A stretch of DNA of 64,000 bases from NCBI RefSeq assembly GCF_014192105.1, contig NZ_JACHXK010000001.1, positions 62,001 through 126,000 of the forward strand. Direction: 5' to 3'. The notes under the pieces were generated by a model that made no database searches, was not told the origin of the DNA, and was given only the letters and a program-made list of their open reading frames with translations. Position 1 is the stretch's first letter. Each line of letters starts with the position of its first letter. The DNA comes from Paenibacillus phyllosphaerae. GTDB lineage: Bacteria > Bacillota > Bacilli > Paenibacillales > Paenibacillaceae. Made by a program: the position numbers and the translations under genes. Shown piece by piece: positions 1 to 8,923 of the stretch.

Positions 1-692
1 AACCGGTAGAACATTACCGGATCGCGGGCAATCAAGATGGTTCCGCCTTCTCCATCACGCGTGAGCAGCCAATCCCCATCCCCCTGGAACAACTCATTGA
101 TTTGATTCTTGAAAAATGCGGCATCCGATCGGCTAACTTGTGATCCCGCGCCACTTTGCGTTAGCAAGCCCAACGTATATCCTGCGTCCAGCCAGCTTAA
201 GCCGGCCTTGTCCGGCGTTAGCGCATCCCCCACATCCTTCTGGGTCAAATGCAGCGTAACCAGCTCGGCAGCAGAAAGACTAGCCTCTTCGTCCGCTGCG
301 TCCGCTCGTTCTTCTCTCATCCTAATCTCAAGCATGATTCGCTCTAGGACGGCGAACAATTCCCCTCGCTTCACAGGCTTGATGAGATAATCCTTCACAG
401 CGCAGCGGATCGCTTTTTGCGCATAGGCGAAATCATTATAGCCCGACAGCAGGACAACCTCGGGTTTAACCGGGTGGTCTTGCAGCTGCTCGAGCAGTTC
501 GATTCCATCCATAATCGGCATTCGGATATCCGTGAACATAATATCCGCGGGTTCCTGGCGAAGCAGCTCCAGCGCCTCTTGTCCATTCTCCGCGAATCGG
601 TAACGGAACAGATAAGGAAACTGCCGCTCGATGACCGATTGCAGACCCTTCCGAATGATCTTCTCGTCGTCGACGATCAGCAAGCTAATCAT
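1..692 (-). CDS. YesN-type response regulator (partial, C-terminus beyond window edge)
   Basis: The ATG at 692 opens MISLLIVDDE and the frame stays open to position 1, so about 230 residues are visible and the C-terminal part is cut off. The receiver domain is canonical: acidic pair in VDDE, phosphoacceptor Asp55 in FTDIRMP, and Lys in YLIKPV. In this family the missing end carries an AraC-type helix-turn-helix; that is expected here, not seen. The start overlaps the end of the sensor kinase gene by 8 bp, so the two are translationally coupled and form a cognate pair. Likely role: cytoplasmic transcription activator answering an extracellular carbohydrate signal. Confidence 0.9.
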   Translation of the reverse strand, partial: MISLLIVDDEKIIRKGLQSVIERQFPYLFRYRFAENGQEALELLRQEPADIMFTDIRMPIMDGIELLEQLQDHPVKPEVVLLSGYNDFAYAQKAIRCAVKDYLIKPVKRGELFAVLERIMLEIRMREERADAADEEASLSAAELVTLHLTQKDVGDALTPDKAGLSWLDAGYTLGLLTQSGAGSQVSRSDAAFFKNQINELFQGDGDWLLTRDGEGGTILIARDPVMFYR

Positions 693-2586
693 AGATGTCC
701 GCCCCTCCTCCCATGACCCGATAGGGCAAAGTCATGATTACGCGCGTATAGCTTCCTTCCGCACTTTCGATTCGAATCCCGTATTCCACCCCATAGCTCA
801 TCACCAATCGTTGATCGACATTACGCAGGCCGATCCCATTGCTGTCCTGGTTGTCTTTGCGAACGAATGATTGCCGTGCATGCTGATAAGCGGACTCTTC
901 CATACGCAGCATTCGATTCAACAAGCCTACCTTCTCTTCCGGTATACCGCAGCCGCTGTCCGTAATCTCGATGACGCAAGCTTGATCACGCATGGCGGCG
1001 GAGATCGTAAGGAGAAGCTTGCCGTCGCTGGAGTGCATGCGGCGCATCCCATGTTTGATCGCATTCTCGACAGTGGGCTGCAGTGACATTTTGAGCGACT
1101 CCTGCTTCAGACATTCCGGTGCGATCGACAATCGGAGATCAAGTCTTCCATCATACCGGATGTTCATGATGGATACGTAATTCTCGACCTGCTGAATCTC
1201 GTCGCTGAGCATCACGTGATCCCGATTCCATTCCATGGAATACCGCATCATGCTGCCTAGCGAGGTCATGATGTCCGATATCAAGTACTGCTCTTCAATC
1301 TCCGCCAGCGCCTTGACGTTCTCCAGCGTATTGTAGAGAAAGTGGGAATCGATCTGGTTCTTCAGCGCCCGAAGCTCGGCTTCTTTGCCTGCCGCCTGCC
1401 TCGCTGCCTGCTCTTGAATAAGCTCGTTGATCTTTAGAATGAGCCTGCGATAATGATATCCGAGCTCTCCTACCTCATCAGTACCGTTAATCGCCGGCAG
1501 TTCGACGTTGAAGTTACCGCTTCTTACCTGCTGCATCGATTCTCTTAACGCTTTAAGCCTGCGCAAAATCATCGCTTGCATCGAATAAGACAGCAGTACG
1601 AGAAATGCCGCCAATAACGAAATAAGAACGATATAACGAACTCTCGAATGGTTAATGTCTTTCATCGTGTCGGCAAGGCTAACCATATTGACCAGATGGA
1701 CGTCGATCGACGGTATGTAGCTCTGCAAGGCCAAGTAGGACTGCCCGTTAACCTTGAACCGTACCGTCTGGCGATCTGCGTTACTCGTCAGCTTCACGCT
1801 GTTCATCAGTTCCTCCGCGCCGTGCTGCCCGAACACGGGCGAATCCTTCAAGCTGAAGAGCTGTCCGTCCCTTGCGACGATGATCAGCTGGGAGTTCGTG
1901 TCCTGTACAGCGCTGAACGTTCGAGAGAAGAAATTCGATACCGTCATCGAGATCTCCAGAATCCCATTATGCGTTGCATTGTCCGGAAATTTGTATTCCT
2001 GCAAGTACGTCATGAAGGGTTCGTCAGACGATGGCTCGGATGGCAAGCCGGTGAGACCGACATCTCCCTGTATCTCCCACCATGGCATACCGCTGTTCCT
2101 CATCACGCCATCATGCCAAGACTTGTCTTGAATGCGCGACTCCTGCAGGATGACCGGCCAAATTTCATTCACATGAAGATTGTCCGTGAACAACCGGACA
2201 TTCGCAATTCGAGGATTGTTGTACAGAAAATATTGAAAGCTGTTGACCACGACTTTCTTAATATGAAGAACATACGCCGCATCTTGCGTTTGTTGGATTT
2301 GCAAATATTTGTTCATCTCTCGATTGGATAACGCAAGCTGCGCGGTCCATCCCATCAGCTCGATGTTATTCTCGATGTTGATCTTCTCCACCTCAAGCAC
2401 GTTCTCGTTGTTCTTCATCAGTTCTTTCATGGTCTTGGCGGACTCTTCATTGAGCGTATACCAAGAGAATAGAACAACCGGTATGAAGATTACGAGCACG
2501 AACGACAGAATCAGTTTGACTTGAAGCGAAAGGCTAAACATAAAAGCACGTGTCCCCAATAACCAACGGATTACCGCGCGTCCCAT
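685..2586 (-). CDS. YesM-type sensor histidine kinase
   Basis: 633 residues. Membrane segments at about 25-43 and 318-340 flank a roughly 270-residue extracellular sensor region. A HAMP linker follows (about 340-392), then a His_kinase domain with the phosphoacceptor His415 in the motif IDSHFLYNTL, and an HATPase_c domain with the N box TVENAIKHG, G1 box DSGCGIP and G2 box GIGLRNV. All catalytic boxes look intact. A later start at Met16 (2541) is possible but has no clear ribosome site. It sits 34 bp after a binding-protein gene and overlaps the response regulator gene. Inferred role: senses a sugar, perhaps presented by that binding protein, and phosphorylates the regulator at 1-692. Confidence 0.93.
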   Translation of the reverse strand: MGRAVIRWLLGTRAFMFSLSLQVKLILSFVLVIFIPVVLFSWYTLNEESAKTMKELMKNNENVLEVEKINIENNIELMGWTAQLALSNREMNKYLQIQQTQDAAYVLHIKKVVVNSFQYFLYNNPRIANVRLFTDNLHVNEIWPVILQESRIQDKSWHDGVMRNSGMPWWEIQGDVGLTGLPSEPSSDEPFMTYLQEYKFPDNATHNGILEISMTVSNFFSRTFSAVQDTNSQLIIVARDGQLFSLKDSPVFGQHGAEELMNSVKLTSNADRQTVRFKVNGQSYLALQSYIPSIDVHLVNMVSLADTMKDINHSRVRYIVLISLLAAFLVLLSYSMQAMILRRLKALRESMQQVRSGNFNVELPAINGTDEVGELGYHYRRLILKINELIQEQAARQAAGKEAELRALKNQIDSHFLYNTLENVKALAEIEEQYLISDIMTSLGSMMRYSMEWNRDHVMLSDEIQQVENYVSIMNIRYDGRLDLRLSIAPECLKQESLKMSLQPTVENAIKHGMRRMHSSDGKLLLTISAAMRDQACVIEITDSGCGIPEEKVGLLNRMLRMEESAYQHARQSFVRKDNQDSNGIGLRNVDQRLVMSYGVEYGIRIESAEGSYTRVIMTLPYRVMGGGADIYD

Positions 2587-2620
2587 CCCTATCTCACATC
2601 CTGCTGCTACCTCTATAGAA

Positions 2621-4315
2621 CTATTGATTGAGCGACGATTTCAGCTTCTGTACATTTCGTTCATAGGCTGCTTGACGGCTAGCTTCGATCGCTTCATACT
2701 CGGGATTCTCGGTAGTCGATTTCATGAATTCGGCGAACAGTTGGTCAAATTCGGCATCCGACTTCGACATTAACAGCTTGGGCAGCGTCTCCGCCCAGAG
2801 CCGCGTATTCTCGCCTTGCGCAATACCCTCCTTCGTTGTCGGGTCCGGATCCAGATTCTCGAACTCGGTCATGCTGACCGTCTTGCCCCGCGTCCAATTC
2901 GCGATTTGGTTGGCGGGTTCAGCATCTATCCCCGTTGTCCATGCCTGATTCATGTTCGTGTCCATCAGCATCCAGTACATATAAGAAGCGCCATATTGCT
3001 TATCGAATGCTTGTCGGTCGGTGTTTAGCAGCTGCCTGACCTCCGGAAGGAGCTGGTCTTGGCCGTCTATCGTATCGTAGGTAATGCCCTTTTCTCCCAA
3101 GAACAAGTCCTTGTTGCCCTCTTCGCTGAGCAAATAACTGAGGAAGGCGATTGCCCGCTCCTTATTCTTGACGTTCTTCGAGATGAGCGTCACCGTCCAA
3201 CCGGAGACGCCATTGCCTGCAAGCGTAGGCGCATCATGTGCGTCATTCTTCGGGCCATCGATCGCGATATACGCTTTGTTCGGGTCCTTGCGATATAACG
3301 ATTGGTTAATCTCCGTAAAATCAGACCACTGATATAGCATGGCAAAATAGCGACCTTGCGATATTTTCTCATCCTTCTCCAGCCGTTTTTCATCAATATA
3401 GACATCTGTCGGCATCAGCCCGTCCTCATTCGCTTGGCGGAATACCTTCAACCATTTCAGATAGGCGGGATCGCTTCGACGGTCGTACAGCTTGCCGTCT
3501 TTCTGCTGCGGAATGGCCAGGAAGTTCTGAAGATAGGAATCAAGCGAATAGTTGCCGGTTTCCGTAAACTCATGCAGGCCGATCGGTATGAGCGGCTGGC
3601 CGTCCACTTCCGGGAACTTCTCTTTCGCGGCCTTCAGCGCGCCAAGAAACCCTTCCGGCGTGCTCATATCCGGTTTCCCAAGTGCTTCATACATGTCTTT
3701 GCGTACAAGGAAGGTTTGATTAGACGTAAAAAGCCGACCGTATTTTTGATAGTCCGCAGGGGATGATGACGCATTCGGGTAGCTATACACATGGCCATCC
3801 GCTTGCGTATACCAGCTAAGTTTCGCGGGATCGGCGACTTTAAAGAAATAAGGATCGTACTGGTCCGCCAGCTCATTCAATGGAAGCACCATACCTCCAT
3901 TAATCATCTTTTGCACGGAATCCTCATAGGAACCTAGCGTGATGAAGTCAGGGAGCGACCTTGCCGCCATCATCGTGTTGAGCTTCTCGTTGGCGTCGCC
4001 GGCAGGCACGATAAAGTTCAAGCTCACGCCCGTCTTCTTCGTGATATACTCGGAAACGATGTTGCCGCCCCACTTGCTGGTGAACCAGTCGAAATTGATA
4101 TACCAGTCAAACGTAATCGGTGTCGTATCCAGCTTCCAAGCAGGCTCATTCGGAGACGATTGAGAAGCGTCTGCCTCCTTAAGATCGGCATTAACGTTCG
4201 TATGCTTCTCAGCAGTGCCGTTACTCGATGTGCCGGCGTTCTCAGAACAGCCCACTACCGTCGAACACATCGTCAGAACGAGTAACAGCACAGCTAATTT
4301 ACCCCTTTTACCCAC
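2621..4315 (-). CDS. Extracellular sugar-binding lipoprotein (LplA-like, CUT1 type)
   Basis: 564 residues. Signal peptide with lipobox ending STVVGC, the modified Cys being residue 23. The body matches the large LplA-type solute-binding family (periplasmic-binding fold, DWYINFDW opening, later TFDYW-like ligand-groove segments). No permease or ATPase gene adjoins it in the window; instead a sensor kinase and response regulator follow directly. That order suggests a ligand-presenting subunit of a three-component sensor, although permeases could lie beyond the left edge. A promoter is seen upstream at 4414-4442. Confidence 0.9.
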   Translation of the reverse strand: MGKRGKLAVLLLVLTMCSTVVGCSENAGTSSNGTAEKHTNVNADLKEADASQSSPNEPAWKLDTTPITFDWYINFDWFTSKWGGNIVSEYITKKTGVSLNFIVPAGDANEKLNTMMAARSLPDFITLGSYEDSVQKMINGGMVLPLNELADQYDPYFFKVADPAKLSWYTQADGHVYSYPNASSSPADYQKYGRLFTSNQTFLVRKDMYEALGKPDMSTPEGFLGALKAAKEKFPEVDGQPLIPIGLHEFTETGNYSLDSYLQNFLAIPQQKDGKLYDRRSDPAYLKWLKVFRQANEDGLMPTDVYIDEKRLEKDEKISQGRYFAMLYQWSDFTEINQSLYRKDPNKAYIAIDGPKNDAHDAPTLAGNGVSGWTVTLISKNVKNKERAIAFLSYLLSEEGNKDLFLGEKGITYDTIDGQDQLLPEVRQLLNTDRQAFDKQYGASYMYWMLMDTNMNQAWTTGIDAEPANQIANWTRGKTVSMTEFENLDPDPTTKEGIAQGENTRLWAETLPKLLMSKSDAEFDQLFAEFMKSTTENPEYEAIEASRQAAYERNVQKLKSSLNQ

Positions 4316-4413
4316 TCATAGCTCCCCTTCATCTGCACAGTGATAGACTTCACACCCTGATTTTCCCCATAAAAAAAGGGTGCTTACGCCATTCAGGGCC
4401 TCAATTTAGTGCT

Positions 4414-4442
4414 AGTATAAGGGTTATTGCAAGCAAATGAAA
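4414..4442 (-). promoter_or_regulatory. Promoter of the binding protein-kinase-regulator triad
   Basis: On the minus strand TTTCAT (4437-4442) and TATACT (4414-4419) are separated by 17 bp, a fair sigma-A promoter lying about 100 bp upstream of the binding-protein start at 4315. Confidence 0.5.
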
Positions 4443-4495
4443 GGGCTAACAGAATAGGTAGGTTTTTAGGCTCACGTGGCATTTGGAAGAAATGT

Positions 4496-5359
4496 CTAAA
4501 GACGCAGGAAAAAATCGATGCATTTCTGAACGGAAGGATTATTATAATGATGCCTTCTAAAAAGAAGCTTGATCTCACGAACGGGCGTTGGATCGATAAG
4601 ACGAATGATTTTCAATTGTTGGCCCGAAAAGCGTTCAATGGAACCAACAGGCAATATAGCTGCCCCCATCTTTAGCAAGACCATAGAAAGAAGAATCGCC
4701 GCGGAATTGGACTCGAACTTCGATTGCAAGGAGTTGGCGTGGGTAGCGCCGTATGGTTGAAGATGCTCGAGTAAGCTTACGTCCGAAGCGAATAACGAAG
4801 ATTCCAGATCTTCTAGCTCATGAAAAGAAACAACGGTTCGATCTGCCCATGGATGATCCGCATAAACGACCAATGCCAGTTCTTCTTTGTACAGGTGCAT
4901 CATATGAACTTCTTTGTTCGGAACGTAATTGTCGGTAATGCCAATATCGATACTGCTATTCAGCAGTTGTTGCGATGTATTCTCCACGCTAGTAAATTTG
5001 ATCGTAATGTCAGGATACTGCTCATGAAATTTCACAAAACGGGAGATTAAGCCGAAAAAATCCATCGGAGAAATCCCTATCGTAAGCTTATGAACCCGAG
5101 CATGGCGTAACTCATGCGTTTCTTTCTTCGACTCCTCCAGGAGCCTCATCACGGAAAGCGCTTTGTCGTACAGAATTTCCCCGTCGGCCGTAACCTTAAC
5201 CCCTCTGCCGACTCGCTCGAATAAAGCGGCTCCCACCTCGGCCTCCAGAAAGCGGATCTGTTGGCTTAACGTCGGTTGAGAAATCATGAGAACTTCCGCC
5301 GCCTTCGTAAAGCTTCCTTCCCTGCAGATTTGAATGAAACATTCTAATTGCCTGAACAT
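4496..5359 (-). CDS. LysR-family transcriptional regulator
   Basis: 287 residues from the ATG at 5359, preceded by GAGGTGG at the right distance; the frame runs further upstream but that part lies inside the previous gene. The N-terminal winged helix-turn-helix (about 1-60: AAEVLMISQPTLSQQIRFLE) is followed by an effector-binding domain (about 85-287). It overlaps the upstream LysR gene by 16 bp, and the two proteins are clearly similar along their length (FIQICR/KSGSFTKA, QPTLSQQIR, LLEE), so they look like a tandem duplication. Effector and targets unknown; the triad immediately downstream is a candidate target. Confidence 0.9.
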   Translation of the reverse strand: MFRQLECFIQICREGSFTKAAEVLMISQPTLSQQIRFLEAEVGAALFERVGRGVKVTADGEILYDKALSVMRLLEESKKETHELRHARVHKLTIGISPMDFFGLISRFVKFHEQYPDITIKFTSVENTSQQLLNSSIDIGITDNYVPNKEVHMMHLYKEELALVVYADHPWADRTVVSFHELEDLESSLFASDVSLLEHLQPYGATHANSLQSKFESNSAAILLSMVLLKMGAAILPVGSIERFSGQQLKIIRLIDPTPVREIKLLFRRHHYNNPSVQKCIDFFLRL

Positions 5360-6243
5360 ACCAGATCCACCTCGACTTCTCTTACATAGGAATCCATCTC
5401 TTGAATAAATGCACGTACAGTGGATCTCATCGTAACAGAATGAAGATAGACAAGCGATATATCCCAGCAAGGAATATGGCCGCTTAATCTAACGATACGC
5501 AATGAATCGTCCCTTAAACTTTTGAGCAAAGAGGTGGGTATAAGCGCTGCTCCCAGTCCTTGACGAACCCACTGCATCAGTACGGAAGCGGAGGACGTTT
5601 CGATGATCGACTTCAAGGTAAACCCGCAAGAGAGACCATGCATATCAATCAATGATTTGTTTTGATCCCGGAACATAATCGCATTCATTTGCTTCAACGA
5701 TCGAAAGGGAATCGAGGATGTATCGGCCAACGGATGTTCGGAATGAACCACGAGCGCCAGTTCTTGCCGATACAAGTGAGTCGAAATAACCGAAGCATCC
5801 GCAACGGGGTATGCAGTGATTCCGATGTCCACCGTCTGTTGCGCAACTTTATTCGCGGCATCCTCCGTATCCATAATTCTCAATGAAATATTCGGGTACT
5901 TCCGGTGAAATCTCATCAAGTAAGGAGCAAGATACTCCATTTCGGCCGGACAACATCCGATCGAAATCGTTTCTTTCGTTTTTCTGTTTCGGCCGTCGAT
6001 TTCATTCCGAGCCTCTTCGAGAAGATTCAATATCGCGTTGCCTTTATTCAACAGAATTTTTCCCGCTTCCGTTACTTCAACTCCCCTGCTTACGCGATCG
6101 AACAATGGAATATTATACTCATCCTCCAAAACCCGGATTTGCTGACTTAGCGTAGGCTGAGTCACGCCTAGTTCTTCTTTCGCTTTAGTGAAACTGCCTG
6201 ATTTGCAGATTTGGATAAAATACTCAAGCTGGCGCAATTCCAC
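5344..6243 (-). CDS. LysR-family transcriptional regulator
   Basis: 299 residues, GTG start at 6243 preceded by AAGGGGG. HTH at about 1-60 (KEELGVTQPTLSQQIRVLED), then a LysR substrate-binding domain. First gene of a two-gene unit with its paralogue at 4496-5359; end and start overlap by 16 bp, so the pair is probably co-translated and may form heteromers. The effector is not recognisable from sequence. Confidence 0.91.
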   Translation of the reverse strand: MELRQLEYFIQICKSGSFTKAKEELGVTQPTLSQQIRVLEDEYNIPLFDRVSRGVEVTEAGKILLNKGNAILNLLEEARNEIDGRNRKTKETISIGCCPAEMEYLAPYLMRFHRKYPNISLRIMDTEDAANKVAQQTVDIGITAYPVADASVISTHLYRQELALVVHSEHPLADTSSIPFRSLKQMNAIMFRDQNKSLIDMHGLSCGFTLKSIIETSSASVLMQWVRQGLGAALIPTSLLKSLRDDSLRIVRLSGHIPCWDISLVYLHSVTMRSTVRAFIQEMDSYVREVEVDLVCSGN

Positions 6244-6315
6244 GGCATTTCCCCCTTAGTTAACGGAACATCTCCGTGAGGTCATTCTGAGGCAGGTTTC
6301 AATTCGCCTCTCCTC

Positions 6316-6321
6316 ATTATA
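6316..6321 (-). promoter_or_regulatory. -10 element of the LysR pair
   Basis: A perfect TATAAT on the minus strand 73 bp upstream of the GTG at 6243. No good -35 stands 16-18 bp upstream, which fits activator-dependent or autoregulated expression typical of LysR genes. Confidence 0.45.
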
Positions 6322-6390
6322 AGAAGGAACCCGCCATCGAATATATCCGCTAGATTTCAGGTGGAGGTTGCTGGATTTTAGGGTGGGATG

Positions 6391-6420
6391 CAAAAGGACC
6401 ACTCCCGTGAGAGTGGCCCT
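6391..6420 (-). terminator. Intrinsic terminator after the GH43 transport operon
   Basis: Ten-position stem (AGGACCACTC against GAGTGGCCCT, one mismatch) with a 6-nt loop, followed on the minus strand by TTTT. Together with the hairpin at 6430-6456 it closes the operon ending with the GH43 gene. Confidence 0.75.
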
Positions 6421-6429
6421 ATCCGTTAT

Positions 6430-6456
6430 AACGCAAGCGACTAGGCCGCTTGCGTT
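6430..6456 (-). terminator. Strong hairpin just after the GH43 stop codon
   Basis: Perfect 10-bp stem (AACGCAAGCG and CGCTTGCGTT) with a 7-nt loop, 13 bp past the stop at 6470 on the minus strand. It lacks a T tract itself and precedes the real terminator; it may protect the mRNA 3' end. Confidence 0.6.
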
Positions 6457-6469
6457 CCATTAAATTCTC

Positions 6470-7978
6470 TTACTCCGCCCTACCATACCGGAAATAATCG
6501 AAATCAGCATACCCGCCGGCTTGTTGGCTCGCGTAATTGAACAAGCCGATTCGATAACCCATGAAGTGGTCCAACGTATATTCCATCTTGAGCTCTCGTC
6601 CGATCCGCTTCCACTTCGATCCGTCGGACGAATAATAAAAGCTCGCGAGATCGTTGCTGTTCACGAAGTCGAACTCGATTTTCAAATGAATAGTACTTCC
6701 ATTTACAACAACTTGTTCGATCTCTTGCTCGCCGACGTCCGTGTTCGCGGACATCGCAACGTATCGCTCCCCGTTATCGGCGATCCGAATTCCGACGGTG
6801 CCGAACCGATGCTGCAACGCGACCAGACCAGCGTGATCGCCCGGCTTCATGTTGGTGAAGTCAAGGACCGTAGCAGCGACGCAGGAAGGCCCTTCCGTCC
6901 GCTGGGTCAGCGTGTTGCGGGCAAATTCTACGCTATCGGCAATATGTCCTGTCGTAAGGCGCAGCCAGCCCGGTCGCGCGGTTACGGACCAGAGCCGATT
7001 ATCCGGGTTATGATTCCATTGCCAATTCAAGGCGAGCTTATTCGCCTCATAATCAAATTCATCGCTGATGACGAGCGGCGTCGGCTGCGAGTCGGGCAGA
7101 TCCGCGACAAATTCCTTCGGTGCGTTGCCATCCGTCCCGATCACCGGCCAGCCCTCTTCCCAGTGAAGCGGCAAGACGCAAGGAACCCGCCCTACCGCGC
7201 CATGATCCTGGAACAATACGGCATACCATTCGCCTGCTGGCGTATCTACGATGCCGCCTTGCGCCACGCCATTATTGAAGTAACCCAAGTCGTCATCCAG
7301 CATGATTCGGCGCTCATAGGGTCCGAGCAGCTCACGCGAACGGTAGACCACTTGCCTGCGGCGTCTATTCCCGACGGACGGCCATTCGATGAAGAATAGA
7401 TAATAATAACCGTTCAGCTTATAGGCGTGGCAGCCTTCGCAGCGCAGCCCGATTCCTTCACGCTCCGTCTCGAGCAGCAGTTGATGGATCCCGCCAGGTT
7501 GCAGCGCAGCGGCATCGGCCGTTAACTCCGTAATCCGGATATCGCCGTTGCCATGGAATGCATAGACGCGATTCTCATCGAACAACAGGGCCGGGTCATG
7601 GCGAAGCCCTTCGATCACCGACCGTTCCCATCGTCCGTTCTCGATGTCAGCGGTCTTGTACACGTAGAAGCGATTCATGTCATTGCTGGAGAAACAGACA
7701 TAGAACATGCCATCGTGATAACGCAGACTTGCTGCCCAAGAGCCTTTGCCGTAGATGCCGACGCCGTCTTGCAGTCGATGCGCCTCATTGTCCTCGAGCG
7801 TATCGAAGACGTAATTGACGATCTCCCAATGCTTCAGATTCTGCGATTTCATAATCGGGCACCCCGGCATCGTATGCATGCTCGTGCTGACCATATAGAA
7901 GGTCGATCCAACACGAATGACGCTCACATCGGGAACATCCGCCCAGATGACCGGGTTCGTGATCACGGTACGATTCAT
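6470..7978 (-). CDS. GH43 beta-xylosidase/arabinofuranosidase, cytoplasmic
   Basis: 502 residues. The frame is open far upstream, but homology begins at the ATG at 7978, which has GGAGAGGAG at correct spacing; the longer reading would run into the permease gene. No signal peptide. Five-bladed propeller at about 5-310 with catalytic base Asp17 (WADVPDVSV), pKa-modulating Asp in RHDPALL and general acid Glu in RCEGCHAYK; the C-terminal part (about 320-500) is a DUF1349/concanavalin-like beta-sandwich typical of GH43 xylosidases. It is the last gene of the operon with binding protein and permeases, so it probably cleaves imported (arabino)xylo-oligosaccharides. A secreted relative with the same architecture is encoded at 50685-53930. 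Substrate preference cannot be decided from sequence. Confidence 0.9.
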   Translation of the reverse strand: MNRTVITNPVIWADVPDVSVIRVGSTFYMVSTSMHTMPGCPIMKSQNLKHWEIVNYVFDTLEDNEAHRLQDGVGIYGKGSWAASLRYHDGMFYVCFSSNDMNRFYVYKTADIENGRWERSVIEGLRHDPALLFDENRVYAFHGNGDIRITELTADAAALQPGGIHQLLLETEREGIGLRCEGCHAYKLNGYYYLFFIEWPSVGNRRRRQVVYRSRELLGPYERRIMLDDDLGYFNNGVAQGGIVDTPAGEWYAVLFQDHGAVGRVPCVLPLHWEEGWPVIGTDGNAPKEFVADLPDSQPTPLVISDEFDYEANKLALNWQWNHNPDNRLWSVTARPGWLRLTTGHIADSVEFARNTLTQRTEGPSCVAATVLDFTNMKPGDHAGLVALQHRFGTVGIRIADNGERYVAMSANTDVGEQEIEQVVVNGSTIHLKIEFDFVNSNDLASFYYSSDGSKWKRIGRELKMEYTLDHFMGYRIGLFNYASQQAGGYADFDYFRYGRAE

Positions 7979-8007
7979 CGCTTGTACTCCTCTCCTGTCC
8001 ATGCCGA

Positions 8008-8910
8008 CTACTCCTTCACGCTGCCTAACTGCATACCATGCACGAAATACCGTTGCAGGAACGGATAGACGACCAGGATCGGCAAGGAAGCGACGATCGT
8101 AATCGCAGCCCGGATCGACATCGGCGTAACCATGTTCCTCGCGGCCCCCGGGTCCGCGCCGCTGGAGACCGCTGCGTTGCTGTTGGAGAGCATCGACGAG
8201 GACAGCAGCTTCATCAGTTCGTACTGCAAGGTGCTGAGGTCTTGCTTGGAGGAAGCATACAGGAACGTATCGAACCATGCATTCCATTGGCCGACGGCGA
8301 CGAACAGGGCTACCGTCGCTAGCACGGGTTGGCAAAGCGGCAGAATAATGGAGATAAACGTTCGGAAATCGCCGGCGCCGTCGATTTTGGCCGATTCGAT
8401 CAAGCCCTCCGGCAGCGTCTGGATATAGGTCCTAATCACGATCATGTTGAAGGCGCTGATCAGGCCCGGAATGATATAGACCAGGAAGTTATTCAACAAG
8501 TGCAGATCCCGGATAAGAAAATAAGACGGAATCAGACCGGCATTGAAGTACATCGTCATGACAACGACGATCGTGATCGGCTTGCGGAAAACGTATTCCT
8601 TGCGGCTGATCGCGTAGGCCAGCATCGAGGTCAGGAAGAGACTGAGCACCGTTGCCAGGACCGTGCGCGCAACCGAGATCCAGAACGCATGATAGATCGT
8701 GCCGCCCGCGAAGACGGCTCTGTAGTTCTGATCAGTCCACACGCGAGGCAGCAGATAAATTCCGCCTCGTATCGTATCGTTACCGGCGTTCAAGGAAATG
8801 GCGAGCGTATTCAAGAAAGGATACAAGGTCACGATTGCAATGACGATCATGAATAGGCTATTCAGCGTATGGAAGACAACCGGCTCCATCTTGAGCGTTC
8901 TCGTTCGCAT
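8008..8910 (-). CDS. ABC sugar permease, YtcP-like (CUT1)
   Basis: 300 residues, six predicted membrane spans, AAGGAGG before the ATG at 8910. The cytoplasmic EAA loop (IESAKIDGAGDF, then FISIILP), which docks the ATPase, is present. Start and end are closely packed (13 bp from the preceding permease gene, 29 bp to the GH43). It pairs with the 8924-9895 permease to form the channel for the binding protein at 10004-11698. No ATPase is encoded here, so a shared MsmX-type ATPase is presumed. Confidence 0.93.
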   Translation of the reverse strand: MRTRTLKMEPVVFHTLNSLFMIVIAIVTLYPFLNTLAISLNAGNDTIRGGIYLLPRVWTDQNYRAVFAGGTIYHAFWISVARTVLATVLSLFLTSMLAYAISRKEYVFRKPITIVVVMTMYFNAGLIPSYFLIRDLHLLNNFLVYIIPGLISAFNMIVIRTYIQTLPEGLIESAKIDGAGDFRTFISIILPLCQPVLATVALFVAVGQWNAWFDTFLYASSKQDLSTLQYELMKLLSSSMLSNSNAAVSSGADPGAARNMVTPMSIRAAITIVASLPILVVYPFLQRYFVHGMQLGSVKE

Positions 8911-8923
8911 TGGTGTGCCCTCC

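Noticed and set aside
7979-8335. Long N-terminal extension of the cytoplasmic GH43
   Set aside because: It overlaps the permease gene in another frame, has no homology pattern, and a strong ribosome site stands before the ATG at 7978.
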